DNA from: Arthrobacter sp. AL12 | Lineage (GTDB): Bacteria > Actinomycetota > Actinomycetes > Actinomycetales > Micrococcaceae | Assembly: GCF_029960645.1 (NCBI RefSeq) | Contig: NZ_JASBQY010000019.1 | Coordinates: 1-64,000, forward strand | Reading direction: 5' to 3' | DNA: 64,000 nucleotides | Shown here: in pieces, positions 1 to 8,714 of the stretch | Layout of the letters: each line of letters begins with the position of its first letter | How positions within the stretch are numbered: the first letter of the stretch is position 1 | Translations under genes and position numbers: made by a program | The notes under the pieces: model-generated | Databases searched by the model: none | Told to the model about the DNA's origin: nothing | Seen by the model: only the letters and a program-made list of their open reading frames with translations

Positions 1-862
1 CATCCAGGAACCGCGGCCGGCCAAACTGCGTGCGAACCCCGGGTGAGAAGAGCACCGATTCGGGCGGACCCGCGACGTTGATGCCGGCCGCCGCGACCAG
101 CTGATCCTCGAGCTGGGTCAGTTGCGCCCGGTACAGCGGCCAAGGAGTGTGCGTGTTGGGAACATACAGGGTCCTGCCTCGGAACCGGGTATGCAGACCG
201 AATCGGGCAGTGACGTGGAGGGACAGCGGATCGGTTGCTTCGGCGTCGAACTCCGGGGCCACCCCAAAATCACTCCGGGCGCCGCCCCGGAACCGCCGCA
301 CCCAGTACCCGGCCCGGGGGTTCCCCGCGACCAGCGGGACCGTCTGGCCGGCCGGTCCCGGCTGACCGGTCGGCCGGGCAGCCGGCCCGGCCGCCCCAGC
401 TGTCCCAACCAGCCCGGCCGCCCCGTCCGGACGTCCGCCCTCCAAAGAGGCGAAAGGATCCAAGGCCTCCACCCCGCGGAACCCCGCCCGCGACCACACA
501 TAGGGAATCCCGGCCGCCCGCGCAGCCAGCACGACCGCCAGACGCGTCGCATCCAGGCTGAGGAAGACCACGCCGCGGGTCCCGTCGGGCTCCCGGGAGT
601 AGAGGCGCACGTTGATCTCGTTGAAGCTCCCGAAATAGGGGATCCCGGGCCCGCGGCCCAAACCGGCGCCCTGCATGCGGAACCCGATCAGCCCGACCCA
701 GGCGGATCCGTCGAACTCGTCCGGCACCGCACCCGCCGGCATGAACGGCGCCGCAACGGCCTGGGGGATGCGCCAGTGGAGAAAGACCGCGTCCATCCAA
801 CGCTGATCCATGATGATCGGGGTCGGGAGCTCAGGGGCGTTCGGCCAGGGATCGGAACGCAT
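1..862 (-). CDS. DUF2071 (YqjF-like) family protein, 3' end cut by window edge
   Basis: The frame stays open from ATG at 862 to base 1, so the C-terminus lies outside the window. The N-terminal part carries the family pattern (QRWMDAVFLHWRIPQ, then PDEFDGSAWVGLIGFRM), and the last visible residues (SVLFSPGVRTQFGRPRFLD) match the YqjF/DUF2071 C-terminal signature. Between them lies a Gly/Pro/Ala-rich stretch of about 40 residues (roughly residues 135-175) that looks like a lineage-specific loop. Family function is not established. An internal ATG at 811 is an alternative start, because no clear ribosome site precedes 862. The next gene upstream on the same strand is more than 160 bases away. 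Confidence 0.85.
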   Translation of the reverse strand, partial: MRSDPWPNAPELPTPIIMDQRWMDAVFLHWRIPQAVAAPFMPAGAVPDEFDGSAWVGLIGFRMQGAGLGRGPGIPYFGSFNEINVRLYSREPDGTRGVVFLSLDATRLAVVLAARAAGIPYVWSRAGFRGVEALDPFASLEGGRPDGAAGLVGTAGAAGPAARPTGQPGPAGQTVPLVAGNPRAGYWVRRFRGGARSDFGVAPEFDAEATDPLSLHVTARFGLHTRFRGRTLYVPNTHTPWPLYRAQLTQLEDQLVAAAGINVAGPPESVLFSPGVRTQFGRPRFLD

Positions 863-1023
863 TGAGGCGGGCACGCTAGTTAAGCTGCCGGGTGGCGTCC
901 GGAAACGCCCGGCCAACGAGGAGTCCTCCGGTCGCGTCGGTCGGGGCAAGGGCAAGGGCAAGGGAAGCGGCGGCATCAGTCATGTCCTGAGCCTAACTGC
1001 CGCCTCCGACAGCAGGAAGCGGT

Positions 1024-1413
1024 TCAGCCCGCAGGTGACGCGGCGGAGGAACCCTCGGGTTGCTTCTGCCAGGGCCAGCGGCCGGTGATTTCAAGCTCGA
1101 GTGAGAAGCTCAGGAAGGTCCGGATCAGCACGATAATGGCGAGCACTCCGACGCTTTCGAAGGTCGGAGTGACGGCGACGGTCCGGATGATGTCGGCCGC
1201 GACCAGGAGTTCCAGCCCGAGCAGGATCGAACGGCCCAACAACTGCCGGTAGGAGCGGTAGACGGATAGCGGCTCGGCACCGTCAGGCAGCCGCCGCGGC
1301 TGGAAGCCACGCATCGCCATTGGGAGGGACACGATGGCGCCGATCACCATCACTGCCACACCGGCGAGGTCCATGTACCCGCCCGCTGCCTGAATTATCT
1401 CGTGAAAATCCAT
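1024..1413 (-). CDS. DUF1622 family small membrane protein
   Basis: A 129-residue protein with three predicted hydrophobic helices: near residues 12-32 (AGVAVMVIGAIVSLPMA), 60-78 (SILLGLELLVAADIIRTV) and 85-107 (VGVLAIIVLIRTFLSFSLELE). The arrangement LGLELLVAADI then RTFLSFSLELE is typical of DUF1622, an uncharacterised integral membrane family. The frame extends upstream to 1899, but ATG 1413 is chosen because a GAGGGG ribosome site lies just before it and because the upstream part is a shadow of the neighbouring epimerase gene. That gene lies on the same strand and ends 43 bases before this start, so the two may be co-transcribed. Confidence 0.85.
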   Translation of the reverse strand: MDFHEIIQAAGGYMDLAGVAVMVIGAIVSLPMAMRGFQPRRLPDGAEPLSVYRSYRQLLGRSILLGLELLVAADIIRTVAVTPTFESVGVLAIIVLIRTFLSFSLELEITGRWPWQKQPEGSSAASPAG

Positions 1414-1456
1414 GGTTCCCCTCAAAGAAATGGCTGGCGGAATCCGGGGCACCCGG

Positions 1457-2404
1457 TCAGGGGTGCCGGACCCCTTCTCCGGCCAGAATTGCCCGGTAAC
1501 CCTCTCGGAAAGTCGGGTACCGGAACTCGAATCCAGCGCTTCGCAGCAAGGCATTGCTGCAGCGTTTGTTGCCGCCGCGCGACGGCTCGCCGCCGCCGCT
1601 CGGCGAGTTGCCGTTTTGCAAGTTGCCGGACTGCGGGGTGCCGTTCTTCGGGTTGCCGCCCTGCCCGCCCCCATCAGCCGAGCCCGACGGCGGCTGGGGC
1701 AGTCCCAGTTCGGCGGCCAGGAAGGCCAGCACCTCGCCGAGTTCGGCAGGCTCGTTGTCCACGCCGAGGTACACCGGTCCTGGCGCGGCCTCCATGGTGC
1801 ACAGGTGCACGATCGCGGCCGCGGCGTCGTCGCGGTGGATGCGGTTGGTGAAGCGTGACTCGGCCGGAATGACCGCGGACCCGATGCGCACCTGGTCAAT
1901 GAGCCGGGTCCGCCCGGGACCGTAAATACCGCCGAGCCGCAGAACCACCGGGGTGATGCCGGTGCCGCTCAACCGGGTGGCGAGGAGATCCTCCGCCACG
2001 CGGATGGTGCGGCCCGAGAACCCGCCGGGTGCCGGCGTCGTGGTTTCATCAATCCAGTTCCCGCCGGCATCGCCGTAGACGGCCGTGGAGGAGACGAACA
2101 GGACCCGCCGGACCGGCGCGCCGGAGTCCAGCACGGCGTCCAGAACGTTCGATAGCCCGTCCACATACGCCGCGCGGTAGGCAGTCTCGGTGGGGGAATC
2201 CGCCGCGATCGCGACGACGACGGCGGTGGTGTCCGCCGGGAGGGGCGGCAACTTACCGGCGCTCAGGTCAGCCGCGGCACCTTCGATAGCGGCTGGAAGT
2301 TTCTCCGGCGAACGCCGCCAGCCGACCACCGGGTGGCCGGCCGCGGCGAACCGCAGCCCCGCCTCGGTGCCCAGATCGCCGCAACCGGCCATAAGTACAG
2401 TCAT
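1457..2404 (-). CDS. NAD(P)-dependent SDR-type epimerase/dehydratase
   Basis: A 315-residue protein with an N-terminal Rossmann fold: the dinucleotide motif MAGCGDLG sits at residues 5-12, followed by the second strand VVGWRRS. FVSSTAVYGD (about 103-112) is the extended-SDR strand with catalytic Ser and Tyr region, as in YeeZ/GalE-like enzymes. The substrate cannot be read from sequence. Near residues 240-275 there is a low-complexity insertion of Asn-Gly-rich hexapeptides (NGTPQSGNLQNGN) before the conserved KRCSNALL...FRYPTFREGYR C-terminus. Its DNA is visibly repetitive, which suggests slippage expansion in a surface loop. Confidence 0.85.
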   Translation of the reverse strand: MTVLMAGCGDLGTEAGLRFAAAGHPVVGWRRSPEKLPAAIEGAAADLSAGKLPPLPADTTAVVVAIAADSPTETAYRAAYVDGLSNVLDAVLDSGAPVRRVLFVSSTAVYGDAGGNWIDETTTPAPGGFSGRTIRVAEDLLATRLSGTGITPVVLRLGGIYGPGRTRLIDQVRIGSAVIPAESRFTNRIHRDDAAAAIVHLCTMEAAPGPVYLGVDNEPAELGEVLAFLAAELGLPQPPSGSADGGGQGGNPKNGTPQSGNLQNGNSPSGGGEPSRGGNKRCSNALLRSAGFEFRYPTFREGYRAILAGEGVRHP

Positions 2405-2450
2405 GCTGGCCAGTCTGCCAGTTTTCGGCGGTGATGGCCGCCGAATCCGG

Positions 2451-3353
2451 TTAGCGCGCCGGGATCGGGAAGAAGACCCGCGGATCCTGCAGCAGTGCCG
2501 GGTAGTCGAAGTCCGAACGGTTCAGGATCTCGTCGACCTTGAAGTTGCGCGCGAAGCGGCCCTCCACCGTGATCGGACGTCCCAGGACTTTGCCCACGGC
2601 GAAGGACGCGCCGCCGTCGAACGGGATGGCGACGGTTGAGTTGCCGGGAAGCGTGTTGAACGCTTCCTCCTGCTGCTGGCGCTTGCGCGTGGGCTTCTTC
2701 ACGAGCTGCTTCGGCGGGAGCTTGCGCTGCTTGGCGGGGCGGCGGGCACCGGAGTCGGCGTAGACGAACTGGTATTCGTCGTCGCCCGCGGCGGCGGCCT
2801 TCGCCTTGCCCACTAGGGGCAGGCTGACGGTGTCAAGCTTTTCCGGCTCGGTGTCATCGAACGGCAGGCGCAGGACCCACATGCGGTCGCCCGCAGGATC
2901 CTCCGGCACCAGCTCAAGCCGGGGCTCGGGCCAGACGTATTCCAGGTCGGGGTCGGTGTCCGGGAACAGCTCGGTGTAGAACCGCGGGTCCTTGGCGATC
3001 AGCCGGGAGCGGTGGCTCAGGTGCAGTTCGGGGGCCCCGAGCCACGGCGGCATGGGGATCTTCGCGGCGTAGTCAGGGTGCGCGGCCTGCGGGGCGAATT
3101 CCATGATCTTCTCGCGGGTGGTGTCCTCGCCGCCGCGGGCCGTCCACTCGTCGACCACGGTCAGGCCGTAGAGGGTCAGTGCGGGAACGTATCCCATCCA
3201 CATCCGGATGGCCGGGTGCGACTGCCAGCCGTACTCCGGAATCACCAGCGCACGCAGGGTCTGCAGGGCTTCAACGCGCTGCTTGCCGAGCCGTTCGCGG
3301 TCCAAAACCGCGGCGCTCTGCTGGAAATCGGGGAACGGGAGAAAAGTCTGCAT
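2451..3353 (-). CDS. MSMEG_6728-family conserved protein
   Basis: A 300-residue soluble protein starting MQTFLPFPDFQQSAAVLD, followed by LGKQRVEALQTLRAL and HPAIRMWMGY. This N-terminus is the hallmark of the actinobacterial MSMEG_6728 family, whose function is unknown (a resemblance to pyrimidine-dimer glycosylase-like proteins has been suggested by annotation pipelines only). A Lys/Arg-rich tract near residues 200-220 (RRPAKQRKLPPKQLVKK) separates it from a C-terminal domain. The frame is open to 4361, but upstream sequence overlaps a divergent gene on the other strand, so ATG 3353 is chosen. It is divergent from the gene at 3501, sharing a 147-bp promoter region. Confidence 0.8.
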   Translation of the reverse strand: MQTFLPFPDFQQSAAVLDRERLGKQRVEALQTLRALVIPEYGWQSHPAIRMWMGYVPALTLYGLTVVDEWTARGGEDTTREKIMEFAPQAAHPDYAAKIPMPPWLGAPELHLSHRSRLIAKDPRFYTELFPDTDPDLEYVWPEPRLELVPEDPAGDRMWVLRLPFDDTEPEKLDTVSLPLVGKAKAAAAGDDEYQFVYADSGARRPAKQRKLPPKQLVKKPTRKRQQQEEAFNTLPGNSTVAIPFDGGASFAVGKVLGRPITVEGRFARNFKVDEILNRSDFDYPALLQDPRVFFPIPAR

Positions 3354-3500
3354 CTCTCCAGTTTGAGGCCAAGGAGCCAATGCGCCAATTGCGGGCGGCC
3401 GCGGGTGAGCGTGTTCACATTTTGGAATGGGACAGACAGCCCGCATTGTCGGCGGGTAAACTAACACAAAACAGCCCCGCCCCACGGAAGACACGCGCCC

Positions 3501-4103
3501 ATGTCGACGAATCAAGTACTTGCACCTGCGGCGCCGACTGCGCCTGTCCCCCTGCCCAAATACGGACAACTGTTGAGTCCCGACGCCCACGGCATCCTGG
3601 TCCTGGAGGAGTTCACAATCGACCCGGCGGCTGCCCGCAAGGAGCAGAACGGATTCCGAACGGCGCTGGCCTCCGTGGCGCTGACCATGCGTCGGCTGCT
3701 CGCCCTCCGGCTGTTCATCGCGTTCGTGGCGATCGGCAACCTTCCCCTGTTCCTGCTCTCCAGCGGCTGGGAGATCTACGTCATCTCGCTGACGCTGGTG
3801 GTGGCGGTCCACGCTGCGGTCTCCTGGCTGAACCGGCACGAGCCGAAGATCCGCCAGCGGCGGATGCTGGAGCTTCACCTCAACCGCGAAAAAAGCGACA
3901 ACTACCGCAAAGTCCGCGATGCCGTGAAGTACGTCATCGATGCTCCGGGCCGCATGAACGAGAGCCTCTACCTCGAACTGCTCGCCGCCAAGCGGGTGGC
4001 GCTGCACCTGGCCATGGGAACCGTAGCCCTGCTGGACACCAGCGACGACACTGCGTGGAAAGTGCGGATCGTCCGCGAGATTCCGCAGGCCGCTCGAGCC
4101 TGA
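3501..4103 (+). CDS. hypothetical protein with two membrane helices
   Basis: A 200-residue protein I do not recognise. It has a soluble N-terminus of about 70 residues, then two adjacent hydrophobic segments (about residues 73-90, LFIAFVAIGNLPLFLL, and 94-111, IYVISLTLVVAVHAAVSWL), and a basic, probably cytoplasmic C-terminal domain (residues 115-200) rich in charged helices. A weak TAAACT -10-like element lies at 3457. It is followed by a strong hairpin terminator at 4202-4242. Base composition and codon use match the surroundings. Confidence 0.75.
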   Translation: MSTNQVLAPAAPTAPVPLPKYGQLLSPDAHGILVLEEFTIDPAAARKEQNGFRTALASVALTMRRLLALRLFIAFVAIGNLPLFLLSSGWEIYVISLTLVVAVHAAVSWLNRHEPKIRQRRMLELHLNREKSDNYRKVRDAVKYVIDAPGRMNESLYLELLAAKRVALHLAMGTVALLDTSDDTAWKVRIVREIPQAARA

Positions 4104-4201
4104 GGCTGGCCGCCTGAGCTGGCTGGGCGCAGTCCCCGGCCGCCAGTCCCCGGGCAGTACAGAAGAGCGCCACGGCCCGGGGGAGTGCAAACGAAGACAG
4201 C

Positions 4202-4242
4202 ACGACGCCGGAGCATCCCCTTGGGGAACGCTCCGGCGTCGT
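4202..4242. terminator. bidirectional intrinsic terminator
   Basis: A perfect 13-bp stem (ACGACGCCGGAGC paired with its complement) is extended inward by CCCC/GGGG around a short loop. It sits between two converging genes (end at 4103 plus, end at 4291 minus). No long T-run follows, as is common in high-GC actinobacteria. Confidence 0.85.
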
Positions 4243-4290
4243 GGGTTAAGCCCTGCTGCCAGAGCCGGCCACGGGCCGGCCGAGCTCCGG

Positions 4291-5161
<871 letters not shown>

Positions 5162-5190
5162 AGGCTAATCCAGGCTGACGCCGTTATCAA
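5162..5190 (-). promoter_or_regulatory. sigma-A-type promoter for the rpf-like gene
   Basis: Reading the minus strand: TTGATA (5185-5190) as -35, 17 bases, then TAGCCT (5162-5167) as -10. Spacing is ideal and the elements fit the actinobacterial housekeeping consensus. Predicted transcription start is close to 5155, at the base of the first leader hairpin. Confidence 0.65.
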
Positions 5191-5219
5191 GCCGTTATTC
5201 CGGTGTCTTCCCAGCCGGA

Positions 5220-5525
5220 TCAGCCGCCGGCGATCTCCCGGAGCACGCTGAGGTGCTCCGACCATGCTTCCCTCCCCGCCGTCGTCAGGCTGACGGAAGT
5301 CCGGGGCCGCTTGCCCACAAAATACTTGCGGACCTTGATGAAGCCGGCCTCCTCAAGGACGCTCAAGTGCTTGCTGAGTACCGAATCGCTTACTTGCACC
5401 GCGTCGCGGAGGTCCTTGAAGTCGAGTTCTTGGGCGGCCGCCAGTCCAGCAAGGATGGAGAACCGGACGGGCTGATGGACGATCTCCGAGAGCCGATGCC
5501 GGGGGTGGTCTCCGGCTGGGATCAT
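5220..5525 (-). CDS. winged-helix transcriptional regulator (HTH_34 type)
   Basis: A 101-residue protein made almost wholly of one winged helix: HQPVRFSILAGLAAAQ (helix 1), LDFKDLRDAVQVSDSVLSKH (helices 2-3, recognition helix near SDSVLSKHLSVLEEAG) and a wing at VRKYFVGKRPRTSVSLT. It resembles the HTH_34/MarR-like family, often encoded beside a small membrane protein. It overlaps the upstream membrane-protein gene by 4 bases, so the two are translationally coupled. The twin inverted repeats at 5993-6027 in their promoter are the likely operator, implying autoregulation. Confidence 0.88.
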   Translation of the reverse strand: MIPAGDHPRHRLSEIVHQPVRFSILAGLAAAQELDFKDLRDAVQVSDSVLSKHLSVLEEAGFIKVRKYFVGKRPRTSVSLTTAGREAWSEHLSVLREIAGG

Positions 5526-5959
5526 TTGCGGGCCTCGTGCCAGGCGCAGGCGGTGGTAACGGCTGCCAGGGCACCGGCGGACAGGCAGACGCCGAGGAGG
5601 TTCTCACCCTGTGAGAGGGCAGCGAACAGGATCGCAACAGCGTAGGTGGCGGTCCAAAGTCCGCCGTAGATCGCCCACCGCTTCGTGAAGCCCTTCTTGA
5701 TTGACGCCGCGAAGACAGTCATGAAGACGACCAGAATGATATTCCAGGCCATCATGGCCATCATCGCGATGAAGTACGGCGGGCCCGTGGTCAGGCCCAT
5801 CGCCAATGTCCCCATGGACGTGGAGACGCCAAAGCTGAGCATGAAGGCAATGTGCGGCCAGCCTGCGGCAGCGGTGGCTGAACTGCCCAGGGACTCAGCC
5901 CTCGCCAGCAGTTCCCGGGCCTCTTCGGGGGATGGGGCGTTGCTGTCTGTGGCTGGCAC
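5522..5959 (-). CDS. small four-helix membrane protein paired with the winged-helix regulator
   Basis: A 145-residue integral membrane protein with four predicted helices after a soluble N-terminus (EEARELLARAESLG): WPHIAFMLSFGVSTSMG, YFIAMMAMMAWNIILVVFMTV, WAIYGGLWTATYAVAILFAAL and LLGVCLSAGALAAVTTAC. GTG 5959 is the start, preceded by AGGAG. It is the first gene of a two-gene operon with the regulator; such regulator/membrane pairs are widespread in actinobacteria but their role is not known. The effector may be a membrane or envelope signal (inference). Confidence 0.8.
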   Translation of the reverse strand: MPATDSNAPSPEEARELLARAESLGSSATAAAGWPHIAFMLSFGVSTSMGTLAMGLTTGPPYFIAMMAMMAWNIILVVFMTVFAASIKKGFTKRWAIYGGLWTATYAVAILFAALSQGENLLGVCLSAGALAAVTTACAWHEARK

Positions 5960-5988
5960 GGTGACTCCTGTTCGCGGGCTGTTCCATT

Positions 5989-6027
5989 AGGATAGAAAGT
6001 ACTTTCCGATCTGGCAAGTACTTTCTA
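5989..6027 (-). promoter_or_regulatory. promoter with paired AAGTACTT operators
   Basis: On the minus strand, TTGCCA (6012-6017) and TATCCT (5989-5994) are separated by exactly 17 bases and precede GTG 5959. Overlaid on them is a perfect inverted repeat, TAGAAAGTACTT at 5993-6004 and AAGTACTTTCTA at 6016-6027, each half itself containing the palindrome AAGTACTT. One half covers the -10 and the other the -35, the classic geometry for repression, most simply by the regulator encoded at 5220-5525. Confidence 0.8.
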
Positions 6028-6038
6028 CCCGGATTCGT

Positions 6039-8666
6039 TCAGCCGCCGAGGACCGCGGCCAGATACGGCGCCGTCCGGCTCTTCTTGGACCGGGCGACGG
6101 CGGCGGGCGACCCCACCGCGATGATCTTGCCGCCGGCGTCGCCGCCGGCCGGGCCAAGATCGATCACCCAGTCGGCAGCGGCCACCACATCCATCTCGTG
6201 CTCCACCACGATCACGGTGTTCCCGGCGTCAACCAGCCGGTGCAGCTGCGCCATGAGGAGCTCGACGTCGGCCGGGTGCAGCCCGGTGGTGGGCTCGTCC
6301 AGCAGGTAGAGCGAGTGCCCGCGCTGGGCGCGCTGCAGTTCGGTGGCGAGCTTGATGCGCTGGGCTTCGCCGCCGGAGAGTTCGGTGGCGGGCTGGCCGA
6401 GCCGGAGATAGCCCAGCCCCACCTCGCGGAGGGTCTGCAGGCTGCGCGCCGCGGCGGGGACGGCGTCGAGGAACTCCGCGGCGGCGTTGACCGTCATGCC
6501 CAGGACCTCGGCCACGTTCTTGCCGCGGTAGGTGACCTCGAGCGTTTCCGGGTTGTAGCGGGAGCCGTGGCATTCCGGGCAAGGACCGTAGCTGCCGGGC
6601 AGGAACAGCAGCTCGACGGCGACGAAGCCCTCGCCCTGGCAAGTCTCGCAGCGGCCCCCCGCGACGTTGAAGGAGAAGCGGCCGGCGCCGAAACCGCGGG
6701 CCCGGGCCTCCTCGGTGGCCGCGAACTCCTTGCGGACCGCGTCGAAGAGGCCCGTGTACGTGGCGAGGTTGGAGCGCGGGGTGCGGCCGATCGGCTTCTG
6801 GTCCACCTTGACCAGGCGGTCCAGCTGGTCCAGTCCGGAGACCGGGCCGACGCTGAGCGGCCCGGCGGACTCGGCGTCCGCGGACTCCAGGTCCTCGGTG
6901 GCCTTCACGGCGGCGTCCGCCTCCGGATGCAGCCGGGCGCCGACGACCTCGGCGAGGACCTGGCTGACCAGCGTCGACTTTCCGGAGCCGGAGACGCCGG
7001 TGACCGCGGTCAGCACCCCGAGCGGGAAGTCCGCGTCGAGTGCGCGCAGGTTGTGGCGGGTGATGTCGCGCAGCTCCAGCCAGCCGGCAGCATCCCGGCG
7101 GGCAGTTCCACGCCGGGCGCCAGCGGCGGGGGAGCCGCCGTCGTCCGCTGTTTTCGACCCGTCCGCTTTCCCGGAGCCGTCGACCGACCCTGACCCGTTG
7201 GGGAACAGGAACGGCCGCGTCACGGACGACTCCACGCCGGCCAGCCCGGCGACGGGTCCGCTGTAGAGCACTTCGCCGCCGCCCTCGCCGGCGCGCGGGC
7301 CGACGTCGACCAGCCAGTCCGCGCGGCGGACGATGTCCATGTTGTGCTCCACGACAAACACCGAGTTGCCCGAGGCCTTGAGCTGGTCCAGGACTGCGAG
7401 GAGGGGCTCGGCGTCGGCCGGGTGCAGGCCGGCGGAGGGCTCGTCGAGGACGTAAATCACGCCGAAGAGGCCCGAGCGCAGCTGGGTGGCGATCCGGAGC
7501 CGCTGCATCTCGCCGGGGGAGAGCGTCGGGGTGGAGCGGCCCAGCGCGAGGTAGCCCAGGCCGAGGTCCAGCAGCACCGTGACCCGCTGGAGCAGGTCCC
7601 GGGTGATGGCGACCGCCACCTCATTGGATTCGCCGGAGCTCTGCTTGCGCGAGGCGGTCCCGGCCTCCGTGAGCTCGGCGGTGGGACGGATGATTCCGGC
7701 CAGCTCGCTCATGGGGACGGCGTTGAGCTCGGCGATGGTGCGGCCGGCGAACGTCACGGCCAGGGCGGCCGGGGTCAGGCCGGCGCCGCCGCAGACCGGG
7801 CAGGGGCCGGTTTCCATGAAGCGCAGCACCTTCTCGCGCATCGTGGTGCTCTTGGAATCCGCGAGGGTGTGCAGCACGTAGCTCTTGGCGCTCCAGAAGC
7901 GGCCCTTGTAGGGCTTCGCGACCCGGTCGCGCTGGGGCGTCACCTCCACGACGGGCTGTTCCTCGGTAAAGAGGATCCAGTCACGGTCCTTCTTGGGCAG
8001 TTTCCGCCAGGGGGTGTCCACGTCGTAGCCCAGATGGGTGAGGATGTCGCGCAGGTTCTTGCCCTGCCAGGCGCCGGGCCAGGCGGCGATCGCGCCGTCG
8101 CGGATGCTCAGCGAGGTGTCCGGGACCAGCGAGGACTCGGTGACGGTGTGCGCGATGCCGAGGCCATGGCACTCCGGGCACGCGCCGGCGGCCGTGTTGG
8201 GGGAGAAGACGTCCGAATCGAGCTGGCTGGCGCCGTCCGGGTAGCTGCCGGCGCGGGAGAAGAGCATCCGCAGTGAGTTGGACAGGGTGGTGACCGTGCC
8301 CACCGTGGACCGCGAACTGGGAGTGCCGCGGCGCTGCTGGAGCGCGACGGCGGGCGGCAGCCCCGTGATCATTTCCACCTTGGGGTTGTGGCCCTGCTGG
8401 ATCAGCCGCCGGGCGTAGGGCGCCACGGATTCGAAGTAGCGGCGCTGGGCCTCGGCATAGATGGTGCCGAAGGCCAGCGAGGACTTGCCCGAACCGGACA
8501 CCCCGGTGAACGCGACGATCGCGTCGCGGGGCACATCCACGTCCACGTTCCGCAGGTTGTTCTCCCGGGCACCGCGCACCCGGACAAAGCCGTCCGTGGG
8601 ACGGTCGGCGCCAAACCCCTCAAGGGCCGGGCCAGATGGATGGGAAGCATGCTGAGCATTGTGCAT
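6039..8666 (-). CDS. UvrA2-type ABC ATPase (short excinuclease UvrA paralogue)
   Basis: An 875-residue tandem ABC ATPase of the UvrA family. Both Walker A motifs (GVSGSGKSSL, GVSGSGKSTL), both signatures (LSPGEMQRLRIA, LSGGEAQRIKLA) and both Walker B motifs (VLDEPSAGLHP, LLDEPTTGLHP) are intact, as are the Cys clusters CPECHGLG, CPVCGGAG, CETCQGEG and CPECHGSR. After LRMLFSRAG the sequence runs almost at once to CPECHGLG, so the UvrB-binding region found there in canonical UvrA is missing. That defines the UvrA2 class, linked to tolerance of DNA-binding drugs rather than core excision repair. A disordered Gly/Ser/Asp-rich linker joins the halves. ATG 8666 lies back to back with the deaminase gene starting at 8715. 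Confidence 0.9.
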   Translation of the reverse strand: MHNAQHASHPSGPALEGFGADRPTDGFVRVRGARENNLRNVDVDVPRDAIVAFTGVSGSGKSSLAFGTIYAEAQRRYFESVAPYARRLIQQGHNPKVEMITGLPPAVALQQRRGTPSSRSTVGTVTTLSNSLRMLFSRAGSYPDGASQLDSDVFSPNTAAGACPECHGLGIAHTVTESSLVPDTSLSIRDGAIAAWPGAWQGKNLRDILTHLGYDVDTPWRKLPKKDRDWILFTEEQPVVEVTPQRDRVAKPYKGRFWSAKSYVLHTLADSKSTTMREKVLRFMETGPCPVCGGAGLTPAALAVTFAGRTIAELNAVPMSELAGIIRPTAELTEAGTASRKQSSGESNEVAVAITRDLLQRVTVLLDLGLGYLALGRSTPTLSPGEMQRLRIATQLRSGLFGVIYVLDEPSAGLHPADAEPLLAVLDQLKASGNSVFVVEHNMDIVRRADWLVDVGPRAGEGGGEVLYSGPVAGLAGVESSVTRPFLFPNGSGSVDGSGKADGSKTADDGGSPAAGARRGTARRDAAGWLELRDITRHNLRALDADFPLGVLTAVTGVSGSGKSTLVSQVLAEVVGARLHPEADAAVKATEDLESADAESAGPLSVGPVSGLDQLDRLVKVDQKPIGRTPRSNLATYTGLFDAVRKEFAATEEARARGFGAGRFSFNVAGGRCETCQGEGFVAVELLFLPGSYGPCPECHGSRYNPETLEVTYRGKNVAEVLGMTVNAAAEFLDAVPAAARSLQTLREVGLGYLRLGQPATELSGGEAQRIKLATELQRAQRGHSLYLLDEPTTGLHPADVELLMAQLHRLVDAGNTVIVVEHEMDVVAAADWVIDLGPAGGDAGGKIIAVGSPAAVARSKKSRTAPYLAAVLGG

Positions 8667-8714
8667 CCTGTCGACTCTATCGGTCTCTGCTGCCCGCGGG
8701 CATATCCTTACCGA

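Noticed and set aside
1414-1899. 162-residue extension of the DUF1622 protein
   Set aside because: It overlaps the epimerase gene and a good ribosome site marks ATG 1413.
6198-7193. Long plus-strand open frame opposite the UvrA2-type gene
   Set aside because: It mirrors codon structure of a clearly real gene with all ABC motifs; antisense frames stay open because of high GC.
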